A stretch of 64,000 nucleotides of DNA. Source: Devosia ureilytica. GTDB lineage: Bacteria > Pseudomonadota > Alphaproteobacteria > Rhizobiales > Devosiaceae. Numbering within the stretch: the stretch's first letter is position 1; each line of letters begins with the position of its first letter. Positions 17,961 through 27,522 of this stretch are shown piece after piece. The notes under the pieces are model-generated. The model did no database searches. It was not told where the DNA came from and worked only from the letters and a program-made list of their open reading frames with translations. The stretch spans positions 310,001-374,000 of the forward strand of contig NZ_JAMZCU010000002.1 in the NCBI RefSeq assembly GCF_024273195.1, written 5' to 3'. Made by a program: the position numbers and the translations under genes.

Positions 17961-18049
17961 AGAGACGCCGATCATCAAATCGGGGTGGCCCAAAACGGGC
18001 GGGAGGACGTTTGTATGTTTAGGCTTGTCGCGCATGAGGTACGTGCCTC

Positions 18050-19513
18050 ATGACTTTTCTCGGCATTGATATTGGCACGTCCGGCGTCAAGGCGCTGCTG
18101 ATCGACGAGGCCGGCAAGGCGCTGGGCGAAGCCTCGGCCCCGGCGGTCGAGCCGGTGCGTCCGCATCCCGGCTGGTCCGAGCAGAACCCCACCGACTGGT
18201 GGACGGCCACGCTGGGAGCCATCGACAAGCTCAAGCAGAGCCATCCCAAGGCCCTGGCGGCAGTCAGCGGCATCGGGCTTTCGGGCCATATGCATGGCGC
18301 GACGCTCCTGGGCGAGAATGACGACGTGCTGCGCCCCTGCATCCTGTGGAACGACGGGCGCTCGGCGGCAGAATGCGCGGAGATGGAAGCGCAGCTCCCC
18401 CAGCTGCGCGCGCTGGCCGGCAATATTGCCATGCCCGGCTTCACCGCGCCCAAGATCGCCTGGGTGCGCAAGCATGAGCCGGACATCTACGCCCGCATCC
18501 GCAAGGTGCTGCTGCCCAAGGCCTATGTGCGGCTGCTGCTGACCGGCGAACATGTCGAGGACATGTCCGATGCCGCCGGCACGCTCTGGCTCGACGTCGC
18601 CAAGCGCGACTGGTCTGATCAATTGCTGGGCGTCACCGGGCTGACGCGCGATCACATGCCGCGCCTTGTCGAGGGCTCGGCGGTTTCGGCGCAATTGAAG
18701 CCCGACCTGGCAGCCCGCTGGGGAATGTCCGGCACAGTCGTGGTTGCCGGCGGCGCTGGTGACAATGCCGCCGCCGCCTGTGGCATTGGTGCTATCCGTC
18801 CAGGCGAGGGTTTCGTGTCGCTGGGCACCTCGGGCGTGCTGTTCGTTTCCAACGAGAAATTCAGCCCCAATACCGAGGGCGCCGTCCACGCCTTTTGCCA
18901 CGCCATTCCCGATACCTGGCACCAGATGGGCGTCATCCTCTCGGCCACCGACAGCCTCAACTGGCTCTCGCGCATTTCGGGCAAAAAGCAGGCCGAACTG
19001 TCCGGTGAGGCCGAAGCCCAATTCAAGGGGCCGGGCGAGGCCATCTTCCTGCCCTATCTCTCGGGTGAGCGCACGCCACACAATAATGCCAATGCCCGCG
19101 GCGCTTTCATCGGCCTCTCCCAATCCACCGACACGGCCCAGCTGGCCCAGGCGGTGATGGAAGGCGTGACCTTCGCCATGCGCGATTGCCAGCGTGTATT
19201 GGCCGACGCCGGCACCGGCATCAGCCGGCTCCTGGCCGTGGGCGGAGGCAGCAAGTCAGCCCTCTGGCTCAAAATGCTGGCGACCAATCTCGACATGGAA
19301 ATCGCCCTGCCCGAGGACGGCGATTTCGGCGGCGCCCTGGGCGCAGCCCGGCTCGGCCTGTGTGCCGCCACCGGGGCCAATCCCATGGATGTCATGTCCA
19401 TGCCGCCCATACTGACCACCATCGCGCCCGACAGCAAATTGTCGGCCGCCTATACCGATCAATATGCGCGTTATCGCGCGCTCTACCCTGCCATCGAGGA
19501 GGCACGTTCGTGA
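18050..19513 (+). CDS. xylB: Xylulokinase
   Basis: 487 residues. FGGY kinase features in order: [39 protein letters not shown], and ATP-site segments [11 protein letters not shown] and [17 protein letters not shown]. It phosphorylates D-xylulose to xylulose-5-phosphate for the pentose phosphate pathway. It ends within the first codons of xylA (GTGA overlap), so the two are translationally coupled. Confidence 0.96.
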   Translation: MTFLGIDIGTSGVKALLIDEAGKALGEASAPAVEPVRPHPGWSEQNPTDWWTATLGAIDKLKQSHPKALAAVSGIGLSGHMHGATLLGENDDVLRPCILWNDGRSAAECAEMEAQLPQLRALAGNIAMPGFTAPKIAWVRKHEPDIYARIRKVLLPKAYVRLLLTGEHVEDMSDAAGTLWLDVAKRDWSDQLLGVTGLTRDHMPRLVEGSAVSAQLKPDLAARWGMSGTVVVAGGAGDNAAAACGIGAIRPGEGFVSLGTSGVLFVSNEKFSPNTEGAVHAFCHAIPDTWHQMGVILSATDSLNWLSRISGKKQAELSGEAEAQFKGPGEAIFLPYLSGERTPHNNANARGAFIGLSQSTDTAQLAQAVMEGVTFAMRDCQRVLADAGTGISRLLAVGGGSKSALWLKMLATNLDMEIALPEDGDFGGALGAARLGLCAATGANPMDVMSMPPILTTIAPDSKLSAAYTDQYARYRALYPAIEEARS

Positions 19514-20817
19514 CCGATTTTTTCAAGGGCCTGAACCAGGTCAAGTATGAAGGCCCGGAATCCAAAAATCCGCTGGCCTATCGCCACTATAACAAGGACG
19601 AGATCGTCGCCGGTAAGCGGATGGAAGACCATATCCGCCCTGCGATTGCCTATTGGCACACCTTCGCCCAGGAAGGCGGCGACCCGTTTGGCGGCCGTAC
19701 CTTTGATCGCCCCTGGTTCGACAAGGGACTTGAGGGCGCCAAGCTCAAGACCGAAGTGGCGTTTGAATTCTTCAATCTGATCGACGTGCCCTTCTTTGCC
19801 TTCCATGATGTCGACGTTGCCCCCGAAGGCGCGACGCTGGCCGAGAGCAACAAGAACCTGCGCGTGATCGGCGATCTGATCGCCCAGAACATGCAAAAGA
19901 GCGGCAAGAAACTGCTCTGGGGCACGGCCAATCTGTTCTCCAATCGCCGCTACATGGCTGGCGCGGCCACCAATCCCGATCCGGAAGTCTTTGCCTATGC
20001 CGCCGGCCAGGTGAAGGCCGTGCTCGAGCTGACCAATGAACTGGGCGGCGAGAATTATGTGCTCTGGGGCGGCCGCGAAGGCTATGAAACTCTCTTGAAT
20101 ACCAAGATCGGCCAGGAGCAGGACCAGATGGCCCGCTTCCTGCACCTCGTGATCGAGCACGCCGAAAAGATCGGCTTCAAGGGCCAGATCCTGATCGAAC
20201 CCAAGCCGCAGGAGCCGAGCAAGCACCAGTACGACTTCGACGTCGCCACCGTGTACGGCTTCTTGCAGAAATACGGCCTCGAAAAGAAGGTGAAGTGCAA
20301 TATCGAGGTTGGCCACGCCTTCCTTGCTGGTCACTCCTTCGAGCACGAATTGGCCGTCGCCTCCTCGCTGGGCATGCTCGGCTCCGTCGACGCCAACCGC
20401 AACGACCTGCAGTCGGGCTGGGACACCGATCACTTCCCCAACAATGCCGGGGAAATGGCGCTGGCCTTCTACTACATCCTCAAGCAGGGTGGCCTTGGCC
20501 AGGGCGGTTTCAACTTCGACGCCAAGGTGCGTCGCCAGTCGCTTGACCCGGCCGACCTGCTGCACGGCCACATCCTGGGTCTCGATACCCTGGCCCGTGG
20601 CCTCAAGGGCGCCGTGGCGCTGATCGAGGACGGCGAATTCGACAAAATGCTGGACGAGCGCTACGCCGGTTGGGAGCAGCCGGGCGCGGCCGCCATGCTC
20701 AAGGGCCAGCGCACCCTGGCCGAGATTTCCGACTGGGTGCATGCCGAAGGCATCAACCCCCAGCCGCGCTCCGGCCGGCAGGAATATCTGGAAAACCTGG
20801 TCAACCGGTTCGTTTGA
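19510..20817 (+). CDS. xylA: Xylose isomerase
   Basis: 435 residues, matching class II xylose isomerases. The start is GTG overlapping the xylB stop, with GAGGAGG upstream. Metal and substrate motifs are present: [12 protein letters not shown] (catalytic His), [33 protein letters not shown] and [14 protein letters not shown]. It converts D-xylose to D-xylulose. With xylB, the mutarotase and the downstream GH43 xylosidase it gives a complete route from xylosides to the pentose phosphate pathway. Confidence 0.98.
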   Translation: MTDFFKGLNQVKYEGPESKNPLAYRHYNKDEIVAGKRMEDHIRPAIAYWHTFAQEGGDPFGGRTFDRPWFDKGLEGAKLKTEVAFEFFNLIDVPFFAFHDVDVAPEGATLAESNKNLRVIGDLIAQNMQKSGKKLLWGTANLFSNRRYMAGAATNPDPEVFAYAAGQVKAVLELTNELGGENYVLWGGREGYETLLNTKIGQEQDQMARFLHLVIEHAEKIGFKGQILIEPKPQEPSKHQYDFDVATVYGFLQKYGLEKKVKCNIEVGHAFLAGHSFEHELAVASSLGMLGSVDANRNDLQSGWDTDHFPNNAGEMALAFYYILKQGGLGQGGFNFDAKVRRQSLDPADLLHGHILGLDTLARGLKGAVALIEDGEFDKMLDERYAGWEQPGAAAMLKGQRTLAEISDWVHAEGINPQPRSGRQEYLENLVNRFV

Positions 20818-20829
20818 CCGCAACTTGCC

Positions 20830-20853
20830 CTGGCCCCTCCCGCGAGGGGCCAG
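20830..20853. terminator. Hairpin between convergent xylA and LOV kinase genes
   Basis: CTGGCCCCT and AGGGGCCAG form a perfect 9-bp stem with a 6-base loop, 12 bases past xylA. It lies between two convergent genes and could serve both. No long T-run follows. Confidence 0.55.
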
Positions 20854-20858
20854 CGGCT

Positions 20859-21968
20859 CTATTCCGCATGCGGAATGACGACGGTAAAACAAGTGCCTTG
20901 TTCGAGCCGCTCAACCGTGAGCGTGGCGCCCAGATGCGCAATTTCCTGCACCAGCATGCGCATGCCGAAGCCCTTGACGGTCATGGGGTCAAAGCCCTCG
21001 GGAACGCCGCGCCCGTCATCCCGGACGCACAATTCGATTCCACCCTGCCGCCGCCGCGCGGTGACGGCGATGATCCCGCCATCTTCAGGTCCATAGGCAT
21101 GTTTTTGCGCATTGGTGACAAGCTCGGAGATGATCAGCGCCACGGGCGTGACGAGATCCTCGCTGATTTCGATCTTGTCGGTGGACGCCACCACATGGGC
21201 CCGGTTGATGTGATCGAGTTTTTCGCAGATCGAGCCCACGATCTGGCCGATATCGATCCGGGCATTGAGATCTGCATGTTCGATGATGCGCTGAATCTCG
21301 ACAATGGCCTGGATGCGGCTGAGCGCCCCGACCAGGGCATTGCGCGCCGTGTCGTCGGAAAGGCTGGAAAGCTGCATGCGCAGCATGGCCTGGATCAGCG
21401 CCAGGGAATTGCGCACCCTATGCGTCATCTCCTTGGCCATGAGATGGGTCCGCTCGGCCTGATCGCGCAGCGCCTCGGTGCGCTCGTCGAGCGCCTGTTG
21501 CAACCCCGTCTGCCGGTTCACCCGCTCGGTGATATCGACCTGGGTGGCGATGAAATAGAGCAATTCCCCCGAATCATCGAGCATCGGGGCCATGTGAAGC
21601 TCGTTCCAGAAGGCGGTCCCGTCCTTCTTGTAGTTCAAAATCTCATGGCTGATGGTCTCGCGGTTCTTGATCGCCTGCTTGAGAATCTGGCGGTCTTCCG
21701 GGCGCGTATCGGGGCCTTGCAGGAACCGGCAATTGCGGCCCAGCACTTCGTCCTCGCCATATCCGGTCAGCTGCAGGAACGCGTCGTTGACGAACACCAG
21801 CGGGCAGTCCGGCTCGAACGGATCAGCAATGGCGATGGGCACGGCGCTCGATTCGACCGCATGCACGAAGGGCTGCAGCCGCATCTTGGATTTGACGTTC
21901 TTCCAGTAGCTCAGTTCTCGAATGTGAAGGTCCACGGCAACGGTTCCATCTTTGACCGCATGGCCCAC
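20859..21968 (-). CDS. LOV-domain (blue-light) sensor histidine kinase, HisKA_2/HWE-like
   Basis: 369 residues as drawn, from a GTG; a later ATG at 21884 is also possible. A PAS/LOV domain covers about residues 32-148 and has the flavin-adduct signature GRNCRFLQ (Cys80), the flavin-contact Asn in NYKKDGTAFWNE and the Gln in FIATQVDIT. A coiled linker leads to the phosphoacceptor His183 in KEMTHRVRNSLALIQAMLRM, a HisKA_2-type box, then the ATPase domain with SELVTNAQKHAYG and DDGRGVP. It should therefore sense blue light through FMN and phosphorylate a response regulator. No regulator partner lies beside it. Confidence 0.93.
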   Translation of the reverse strand: MGHAVKDGTVAVDLHIRELSYWKNVKSKMRLQPFVHAVESSAVPIAIADPFEPDCPLVFVNDAFLQLTGYGEDEVLGRNCRFLQGPDTRPEDRQILKQAIKNRETISHEILNYKKDGTAFWNELHMAPMLDDSGELLYFIATQVDITERVNRQTGLQQALDERTEALRDQAERTHLMAKEMTHRVRNSLALIQAMLRMQLSSLSDDTARNALVGALSRIQAIVEIQRIIEHADLNARIDIGQIVGSICEKLDHINRAHVVASTDKIEISEDLVTPVALIISELVTNAQKHAYGPEDGGIIAVTARRRQGGIELCVRDDGRGVPEGFDPMTVKGFGMRMLVQEIAHLGATLTVERLEQGTCFTVVIPHAE

Positions 21969-22099
21969 CGGCCGGCGGTTGCTAACGCTTTTATGGGCGT
22001 CCGGTCCGTCTGGCCCGCCCAGCTCCTACCGGGGTTCTGCCCCTTTCAACCCTTCACAACGCAACTGGCCACGTTTTTGTGCCATGGCAGGAGATTTTC

Positions 22100-23740
22100 A
22101 TGCCCCAATTGACCAATCCCATCCTCCCCGGCTTCAACCCGGACCCTTCGATTTTGCGCGTCGGCGATGACTATTACATCGCCACCTCGACCTTCGAGTG
22201 GTTTCCCGGCGTGCAGATTCATCACTCCAAGGATCTGGCCAATTGGGAGCTGATCACACGTCCGCTCAATCGCAAGACCCAGCTCGACATGCGCGGCGAC
22301 CCCGACAGCTGCGGCGTCTGGGCGCCCTGCCTCACCCATGACGGGGAAAAATTCTGGCTGGTCTATACCGACGTCAAGCGCAAGGACGGCTCGTTCAAGG
22401 ACGCGCACAATTACATCGTCTGGGCCGACAAGATCGAAGGCCCCTGGTCCGATCCGATCTACACCAATTCATCGGGCTTTGATCCGAGCCTTTTCCACGA
22501 CGACGACGGCAAGAAGTGGTTCGTCAACATGACCTGGGACCACCGTCGGCGGCCGCTGCTATTTGCCGGCATCGTGCTGCAGGAATTCGACCCGGTTGCC
22601 GAAAAACTGGTCGGGCCGATCAAGAATATCTACAAGGGCACCGACCTCAAGCTGGTCGAGGGGCCGCATCTCTACAAGCGGAACGGCTGGTACTATCTGC
22701 TCACGGCAGAAGGTGGCACCGCTTATGACCACGCCTGTACCTTCGCCCGGTCGCGCAATATCGATGGACCCTACGAAACCCACCCCGACCAGCATATCCT
22801 CACCAGCAAGGATGCGCCGCTGGCGGCCCTGCAGCGTTCGGGCCATGGCGACATTGTCGAAACCCCTGATGGCAAGACCTATCTGGTGCATCTGACCGGT
22901 CGCCCGACCACCCAGGAGCGCCGCTGCGTGCTGGGTCGCGAAACCGCGATCCAGGAAGCCTATTGGGGCGAGGACGACTGGCTCCATGTCAAGGACGGGC
23001 CGGTGCCATCGCTGCATGTCGACGTGCCCGGCACGCGCGATGAAGCCAAGTACTGGGCCGAGCAGCGCTATACGTTCGAAAACGGGATGCCCATCGATTT
23101 CCAATGGCTGCGCACGCCTGAAACCGAACGCATTTTCTCGACTGAAGGGGGCAAGCTGACCCTGTTCGGGCGCGAAAGTATCGGCTCCTGGTTCGAGCAG
23201 GCGCTGGTGGCGCGCCGTCAGCAGCATTTCTCCTATGATGCCGAGACCGTGGTGGACTTCAAGGCCACCGACGAGCGCACCATGGCTGGGCTGACGGCCT
23301 ATTACAGCCGCTACAATTTCTTCTATCTGGCGGTGACGGCCCATGCCGACGGGCAGCGCGAACTGTTGCTGATGAGCTCGGAAATCTCCTGGCCCGATGG
23401 CAATCTGCGCTTCCCGGCCGATCCGGTGCAGATCCCCAATGAGGGCAAGGTGAAGCTTGCCCTGACCATTCGCGGCAAGGCGCTGCAATTCTTCTATGCG
23501 CTCGAAGGTCAGGATCTGCAGCCCATCGGACCGGTTCTGGATGCCTCGATCCTTTCGGATGAATGTGGCGGGCACCAGGCTCATGGCAGCTTCACCGGCG
23601 CCTTTGTCGGCGTGGCCGCCCATGACCTCAACGGCACGGCGAGCCCGGCCACTTTCGACTATTTCACCTATCGCCCGCAGCACGATGCTTCGGATCGCTA
23701 TGAGATCGAAGGTCTCGTCACCGGCCCCAAGCAGGGCTGA
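22100..23740 (+). CDS. Glycoside hydrolase family 43 beta-xylosidase
   Basis: 546 residues. The start is set by AGGAGA seven bases upstream. The five-blade GH43 propeller begins NPILPGFNPDPSILRVGDDY with the catalytic base Asp, then SSGFDPSLFHDDDG and LVEGPHLYKRNGWYY with the catalytic acid Glu; a C-terminal beta-sandwich (from about residue 340) is typical of two-domain XynB enzymes. No signal peptide is seen, so it works in the cytoplasm on imported xylo-oligosaccharides, releasing xylose for XylA. It is separated from xylBA by the LOV kinase on the other strand. Confidence 0.93.
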   Translation: MPQLTNPILPGFNPDPSILRVGDDYYIATSTFEWFPGVQIHHSKDLANWELITRPLNRKTQLDMRGDPDSCGVWAPCLTHDGEKFWLVYTDVKRKDGSFKDAHNYIVWADKIEGPWSDPIYTNSSGFDPSLFHDDDGKKWFVNMTWDHRRRPLLFAGIVLQEFDPVAEKLVGPIKNIYKGTDLKLVEGPHLYKRNGWYYLLTAEGGTAYDHACTFARSRNIDGPYETHPDQHILTSKDAPLAALQRSGHGDIVETPDGKTYLVHLTGRPTTQERRCVLGRETAIQEAYWGEDDWLHVKDGPVPSLHVDVPGTRDEAKYWAEQRYTFENGMPIDFQWLRTPETERIFSTEGGKLTLFGRESIGSWFEQALVARRQQHFSYDAETVVDFKATDERTMAGLTAYYSRYNFFYLAVTAHADGQRELLLMSSEISWPDGNLRFPADPVQIPNEGKVKLALTIRGKALQFFYALEGQDLQPIGPVLDASILSDECGGHQAHGSFTGAFVGVAAHDLNGTASPATFDYFTYRPQHDASDRYEIEGLVTGPKQG

Positions 23741-23749
23741 TCACATTTT

Positions 23750-23781
23750 CCGGCATCGGGGGCGACAACCCCCGGTGCCGG
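23750..23781 (+). terminator. Hairpin after the GH43 gene
   Basis: CCGGCATCGGGGG pairs with CCCCCGGTGCCGG (one G-T pair) around a 6-base loop, 10 bases past the stop. A T-run is absent, so it may be a weak terminator or mRNA-stabilising structure. Confidence 0.5.
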
Positions 23782-23883
23782 GCGTACTCTCCAATCCATC
23801 AGCGGTCGCAGCCCATGCGTCTCGCGCCGGTCAGCGCTCTCGCACCCCGCTGCGGCCTCCGAGCCAACGGAGGAGAGTTGAGC

Positions 23884-24699
23884 ATGACCCAAATGCACAT
23901 CATGTCCGGCCCCGGCGACAAGCTGGATATGCCCGTAATCCGGCAGATCACCCTGGCTGATCTTGGCACGGTCTTGCGGCAGGGCGCCGCCGATTTCTGG
24001 GCCAAGCCAAGCCACTACGTGCTGCTGATGCTGATCTATCCTGTGATCGGCATTGTCCTGACCGTGTGGATGAACGGCTGGCATTCCTGGACCCTGCTCT
24101 ATCCGCTGGTCGGCGGCTTCGCGCTCATCGGGCCGGTTGCGGCGCTGCCGCTCTATGAGATCTCGCGGCGGCGGGAAATGGGAGAAGATCCGGGTTGGCG
24201 CGATGCCGTGAACGTGCTGCGCTCCCCGGCCATGGGCAGTATCCTTGCGGTCGGCACCATGCTGTTCGTGCTGTTCACATTGTGGCTGACCAGTGCGCAG
24301 GCGCTCTACGAGAGCCTTTTCGGCCCTTCGCCACCGCGCACGCTGATGGCGCTTTTTACCCAGGTGACCAACGATCCGGGCGGCATGACACTGCTTGCGG
24401 TCGGCACCGGCCTCGGCGCTATCTTCGCGCTCGTCGTGCTTTGCACCAGCGTCATCGCCTTCCCGCTGCTGCTCGACCGTGACGTGGGCGCCTATGTGGC
24501 CGTCGAAACATCGGTCCGGGCGGTGCTCTATAACCGGGTGCCGCTGTTCGTCTGGGGCGTCATTGTCGGCGCCGGCATCTTCCTCGCTTCGCTGCCGCTC
24601 TTCGTCGGCCTGGCGGTGGTGCTGCCCATATTCGGCCACGCCACCTGGCACCTTTATCGCAAGCTGGTGGAGCCGGCCTCGCTCATTCGCAACGCCTGA
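23884..24699 (+). CDS. DUF2189 family integral membrane protein
   Basis: 271 residues. The start has GGAGGAGAG upstream. About six membrane helices follow a short cytoplasmic N-terminus; the family signature LVGGFALIGPVAALPLYEIS, then RRREMGEDPGWRDA, is clear at about residues 75-105. DUF2189 proteins are common in alphaproteobacteria, sometimes annotated as oxidase-related, but no activity is established. It lies just upstream of mutS without evident functional connection. Confidence 0.85.
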   Translation: MTQMHIMSGPGDKLDMPVIRQITLADLGTVLRQGAADFWAKPSHYVLLMLIYPVIGIVLTVWMNGWHSWTLLYPLVGGFALIGPVAALPLYEISRRREMGEDPGWRDAVNVLRSPAMGSILAVGTMLFVLFTLWLTSAQALYESLFGPSPPRTLMALFTQVTNDPGGMTLLAVGTGLGAIFALVVLCTSVIAFPLLLDRDVGAYVAVETSVRAVLYNRVPLFVWGVIVGAGIFLASLPLFVGLAVVLPIFGHATWHLYRKLVEPASLIRNA

Positions 24700-24807
24700 A
24701 GGTGAAGCGCAAGAAGCGGGGCAAAGATTGCGCCCGGGCGGTTGGATTTTACGCGCGAACCGCCTAAGGTCCGGGTTCACCTTCGAGCCCTGACCGCTTA
24801 GCGCCCC

Positions 24808-27522
24808 ATGGACCAATCCACCTTCGAGGCCCCCGCCGGTGCCGCATCTGCGGCGCTGACGCCCATGATGGCGCAGTATTTCGAGATCAAGGCGGTCAAT
24901 CCCGGCTATCTGCTGTTCTATCGCATGGGCGATTTCTACGAGCTGTTCTTTGAGGACGCCGAGATCGCCAGCGCCGCGCTGGGCATTGTGCTGACCAAGC
25001 GCGGCAAGCATTTGGGTGAAGATATCGGCATGTGCGGCGTGCCCATCCACGCGGCCAATGACTATCTCAACAAGCTGATCCGGCTGGGCCATCGGGTGGC
25101 CATCTGCGAACAGATGGAAGACCCCGCCGAGGCCAAGAAGCGTGGTTCCAAATCGGTCGTGAAGCGCGACGTGGTGCGTCTCGTCACCCCGGGCACGCTG
25201 ACCGAGGATGATCACCTTGACGCGCGCGCCTCCAATTATCTGGCGGCGCTGGCCATGGTTCGGCACGGCGACGTGGATTTCGCGCTGGCCTGGGCCGATA
25301 TTTCGACCGGCGAGACTTTTGTCGCCGACCTTACGGCAGAGACCCTGGCCGATGAAATGGCCCGCGTTGCGCCCGCCGAATTGCTGCTGGCCGACGCCAC
25401 CCGTGCGGCGCTCGTCGAACGGCACCTCTTTGCCCCCGCCTGGGCCGGCATTGCCACTAACATCGCCCCGGCGCTGGCCGATAGCGAAGCAGCTATGCCG
25501 GTATTGCGCTCAGCCTTCCCGGCCGATCTTTTCGACCCAAGCGCGCTCAGTCGCGCCGGTCGCGCGGCGCTGGGTGCGCTGGTGGCCTATATCGGGGACA
25601 GCCAGAAGGGCCGGACCGCGCCGCTGCGGCCGCCCCAGGCCAATCCCGCCGAAACCACCATGGCCATTGATGCGGCGACGCGCTCAAGCCTTGAAATCCT
25701 CCAGACCCAGCGCGGTCAGACCAAGGGATCGCTGCGCCACTCCATTGACCTGACGGTCACCGCTTCCGGCGCGCGCCTCCTGGCCAGCCGGTTGGCGGCG
25801 CCGCTGCGCCGGGCCGATGCGATCAATGAACGGCTCGATGCGGTGGCGCGGCTGGTCGATGACACGCTGTTGCGCGGCAGGCTTCGGCAGGACCTCAAAT
25901 CCGTGCCTGACCTCGCCCGGGCCCTGTCGCGGCTGGCGCTGGAACGCGGCGGCCCACGCGACCTGGCCGCGATTGGCAAGGCCGTGGGCGCGGCACTTGC
26001 ACTGGCGACGCATCTGGGCAACCAGCCCGAGCTGCCGCCGGTTCTGGCAGACCTGGCCAAGACACTGGGCGCTGCACCGCGGACCCTCGCCAGCGAAATG
26101 GGCCTGGCGCTCGACGACGAATTGCCACTTCTGGCGCGCGATGGCGGCTTCGTGCGGCCCGCCTATGACGGGGTGCTCGACGAGGAACGGGCGCTGGGGC
26201 GCGAAACCCGCGCTGTGGTCGCTGCTTTGCAGGCCCGGCTGATGGACGAGACCGATGTGCGCTCCCTCAAGATCAAGCACAATGGCGTGCTCGGCTTCTT
26301 CGTCGAAGTGCCGGCCAATCACGGCCAGAAACTGCTCGAAGCCCCGCATCGCGAGACGTTCATCCATCGCCAGACCATGGCCAATGCCATGCGGTTCACC
26401 ACGACCGAACTGGCTGAACTCGAAGGCCGCATCGCCCGGGCGCAGGATGCGGCGCTCGACATTGAACTCAGGATTTTTGCGCGGCTGCGCCAGATGGTGT
26501 TGGCAGAGACGCTGCAGTTGCAGGGCCTCGCCGATGCCTTGGCCGAGCTCGATGTGACCGCCGCTCTCGCCGAAGTGTCAGCCCTGCGCGGCTATTGCCG
26601 TCCCATCGTCGATGACAGCCTTGCTTTCGCCATTTCGGGCGGGCGTCATCCGGTGGTGGAATTGATGGTCAAGGCCGAAGGCCAGAGCTTTGTCGCCAAT
26701 GACGCCGATCTTTCGGGCAGCGAACAGGTCGGTGGCGGTTCACTCTGGCTGGTCACCGGCCCCAATATGGGTGGTAAATCCACCTTCCTGCGGCAGAATG
26801 CGCTGATTGCCATCCTTGCCCAGATGGGCTGCTACGTGCCCGCCGACCGTGCCCATATCGGCGTCGTTGACCGGCTGTTTTCCCGCGTTGGCGCCAGCGA
26901 CGACATTGCCCATGGCCGCTCGACCTTCATGGTCGAAATGGTGGAAACGGCGGCCATCCTCAATCGCGCAACGCGGCGGAGCCTCGTTGTTCTGGACGAG
27001 ATCGGCCGGGGCACGGCGACCTTCGATGGCCTGTCCATCGCCTGGGCGGCGGTTGAGGCGCTGCATGAAACCACGGGCTGCCGGGCGCTGTTCGCCACTC
27101 ATTTCCATGAGCTGACCAGCCTTGCCAAGACGCTGTCGCGCGTGGCCAATGTCACCATGAAGGTGCGCGAATGGGAGGGCGAGGTCGTTTTCCTTCATGA
27201 GGTGGGGCCAGGCGCTGCCGATCGCTCCTATGGCATCCAGGTGGCGCGCCTTGCGGGCCTGCCCGCGCCGGTCATCGCCCGCGCCAAACAGGTTCTGGAC
27301 GTGCTCGAACAGCGCTCCTCCGGCTCCGCCTCTTCCAGCCAGAAAGCCAGCGTGCTAGACGATCTGCCGCTCTTTGCCCATCAGCCAGCGCCGGCCCCCA
27401 AGGGCAAGGACCCCATTCACGAAGCGATTGATGCCGTTCGCCCCGACGAAATGACCCCGCGGCAAGCCATTGAGGCGCTGTACAACTTGAAGAAACTCCG
27501 CGATGACGCTCGCCGAAGCTGA
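24808..27522 (+). CDS. mutS: DNA mismatch repair protein MutS
   Basis: 904 residues. The N-terminal mismatch-binding domain has [15 protein letters not shown] (Phe-x-Glu wedge). Later come the connector, lever and clamp regions, Walker [15 protein letters not shown] near residue 650, Walker B region [15 protein letters not shown] near 727 and [10 protein letters not shown]. It recognises mispaired bases and recruits MutL. The first strongly matching residues, [20 protein letters not shown], follow a short N-terminal tail. It overlaps glnD by 20 bp in another frame. Confidence 0.98.
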   Translation: MDQSTFEAPAGAASAALTPMMAQYFEIKAVNPGYLLFYRMGDFYELFFEDAEIASAALGIVLTKRGKHLGEDIGMCGVPIHAANDYLNKLIRLGHRVAICEQMEDPAEAKKRGSKSVVKRDVVRLVTPGTLTEDDHLDARASNYLAALAMVRHGDVDFALAWADISTGETFVADLTAETLADEMARVAPAELLLADATRAALVERHLFAPAWAGIATNIAPALADSEAAMPVLRSAFPADLFDPSALSRAGRAALGALVAYIGDSQKGRTAPLRPPQANPAETTMAIDAATRSSLEILQTQRGQTKGSLRHSIDLTVTASGARLLASRLAAPLRRADAINERLDAVARLVDDTLLRGRLRQDLKSVPDLARALSRLALERGGPRDLAAIGKAVGAALALATHLGNQPELPPVLADLAKTLGAAPRTLASEMGLALDDELPLLARDGGFVRPAYDGVLDEERALGRETRAVVAALQARLMDETDVRSLKIKHNGVLGFFVEVPANHGQKLLEAPHRETFIHRQTMANAMRFTTTELAELEGRIARAQDAALDIELRIFARLRQMVLAETLQLQGLADALAELDVTAALAEVSALRGYCRPIVDDSLAFAISGGRHPVVELMVKAEGQSFVANDADLSGSEQVGGGSLWLVTGPNMGGKSTFLRQNALIAILAQMGCYVPADRAHIGVVDRLFSRVGASDDIAHGRSTFMVEMVETAAILNRATRRSLVVLDEIGRGTATFDGLSIAWAAVEALHETTGCRALFATHFHELTSLAKTLSRVANVTMKVREWEGEVVFLHEVGPGAADRSYGIQVARLAGLPAPVIARAKQVLDVLEQRSSGSASSSQKASVLDDLPLFAHQPAPAPKGKDPIHEAIDAVRPDEMTPRQAIEALYNLKKLRDDARRS

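Noticed and set aside
20670-22112. 480-residue open frame on the plus strand
   Set aside because: Antisense to the LOV kinase; no family resemblance.
23698-25425. 575-residue open frame on the minus strand
   Set aside because: Antisense to the DUF2189 gene and mutS; the composition (His, Gln, Arg, Gly rich) is typical of non-coding shadow frames.
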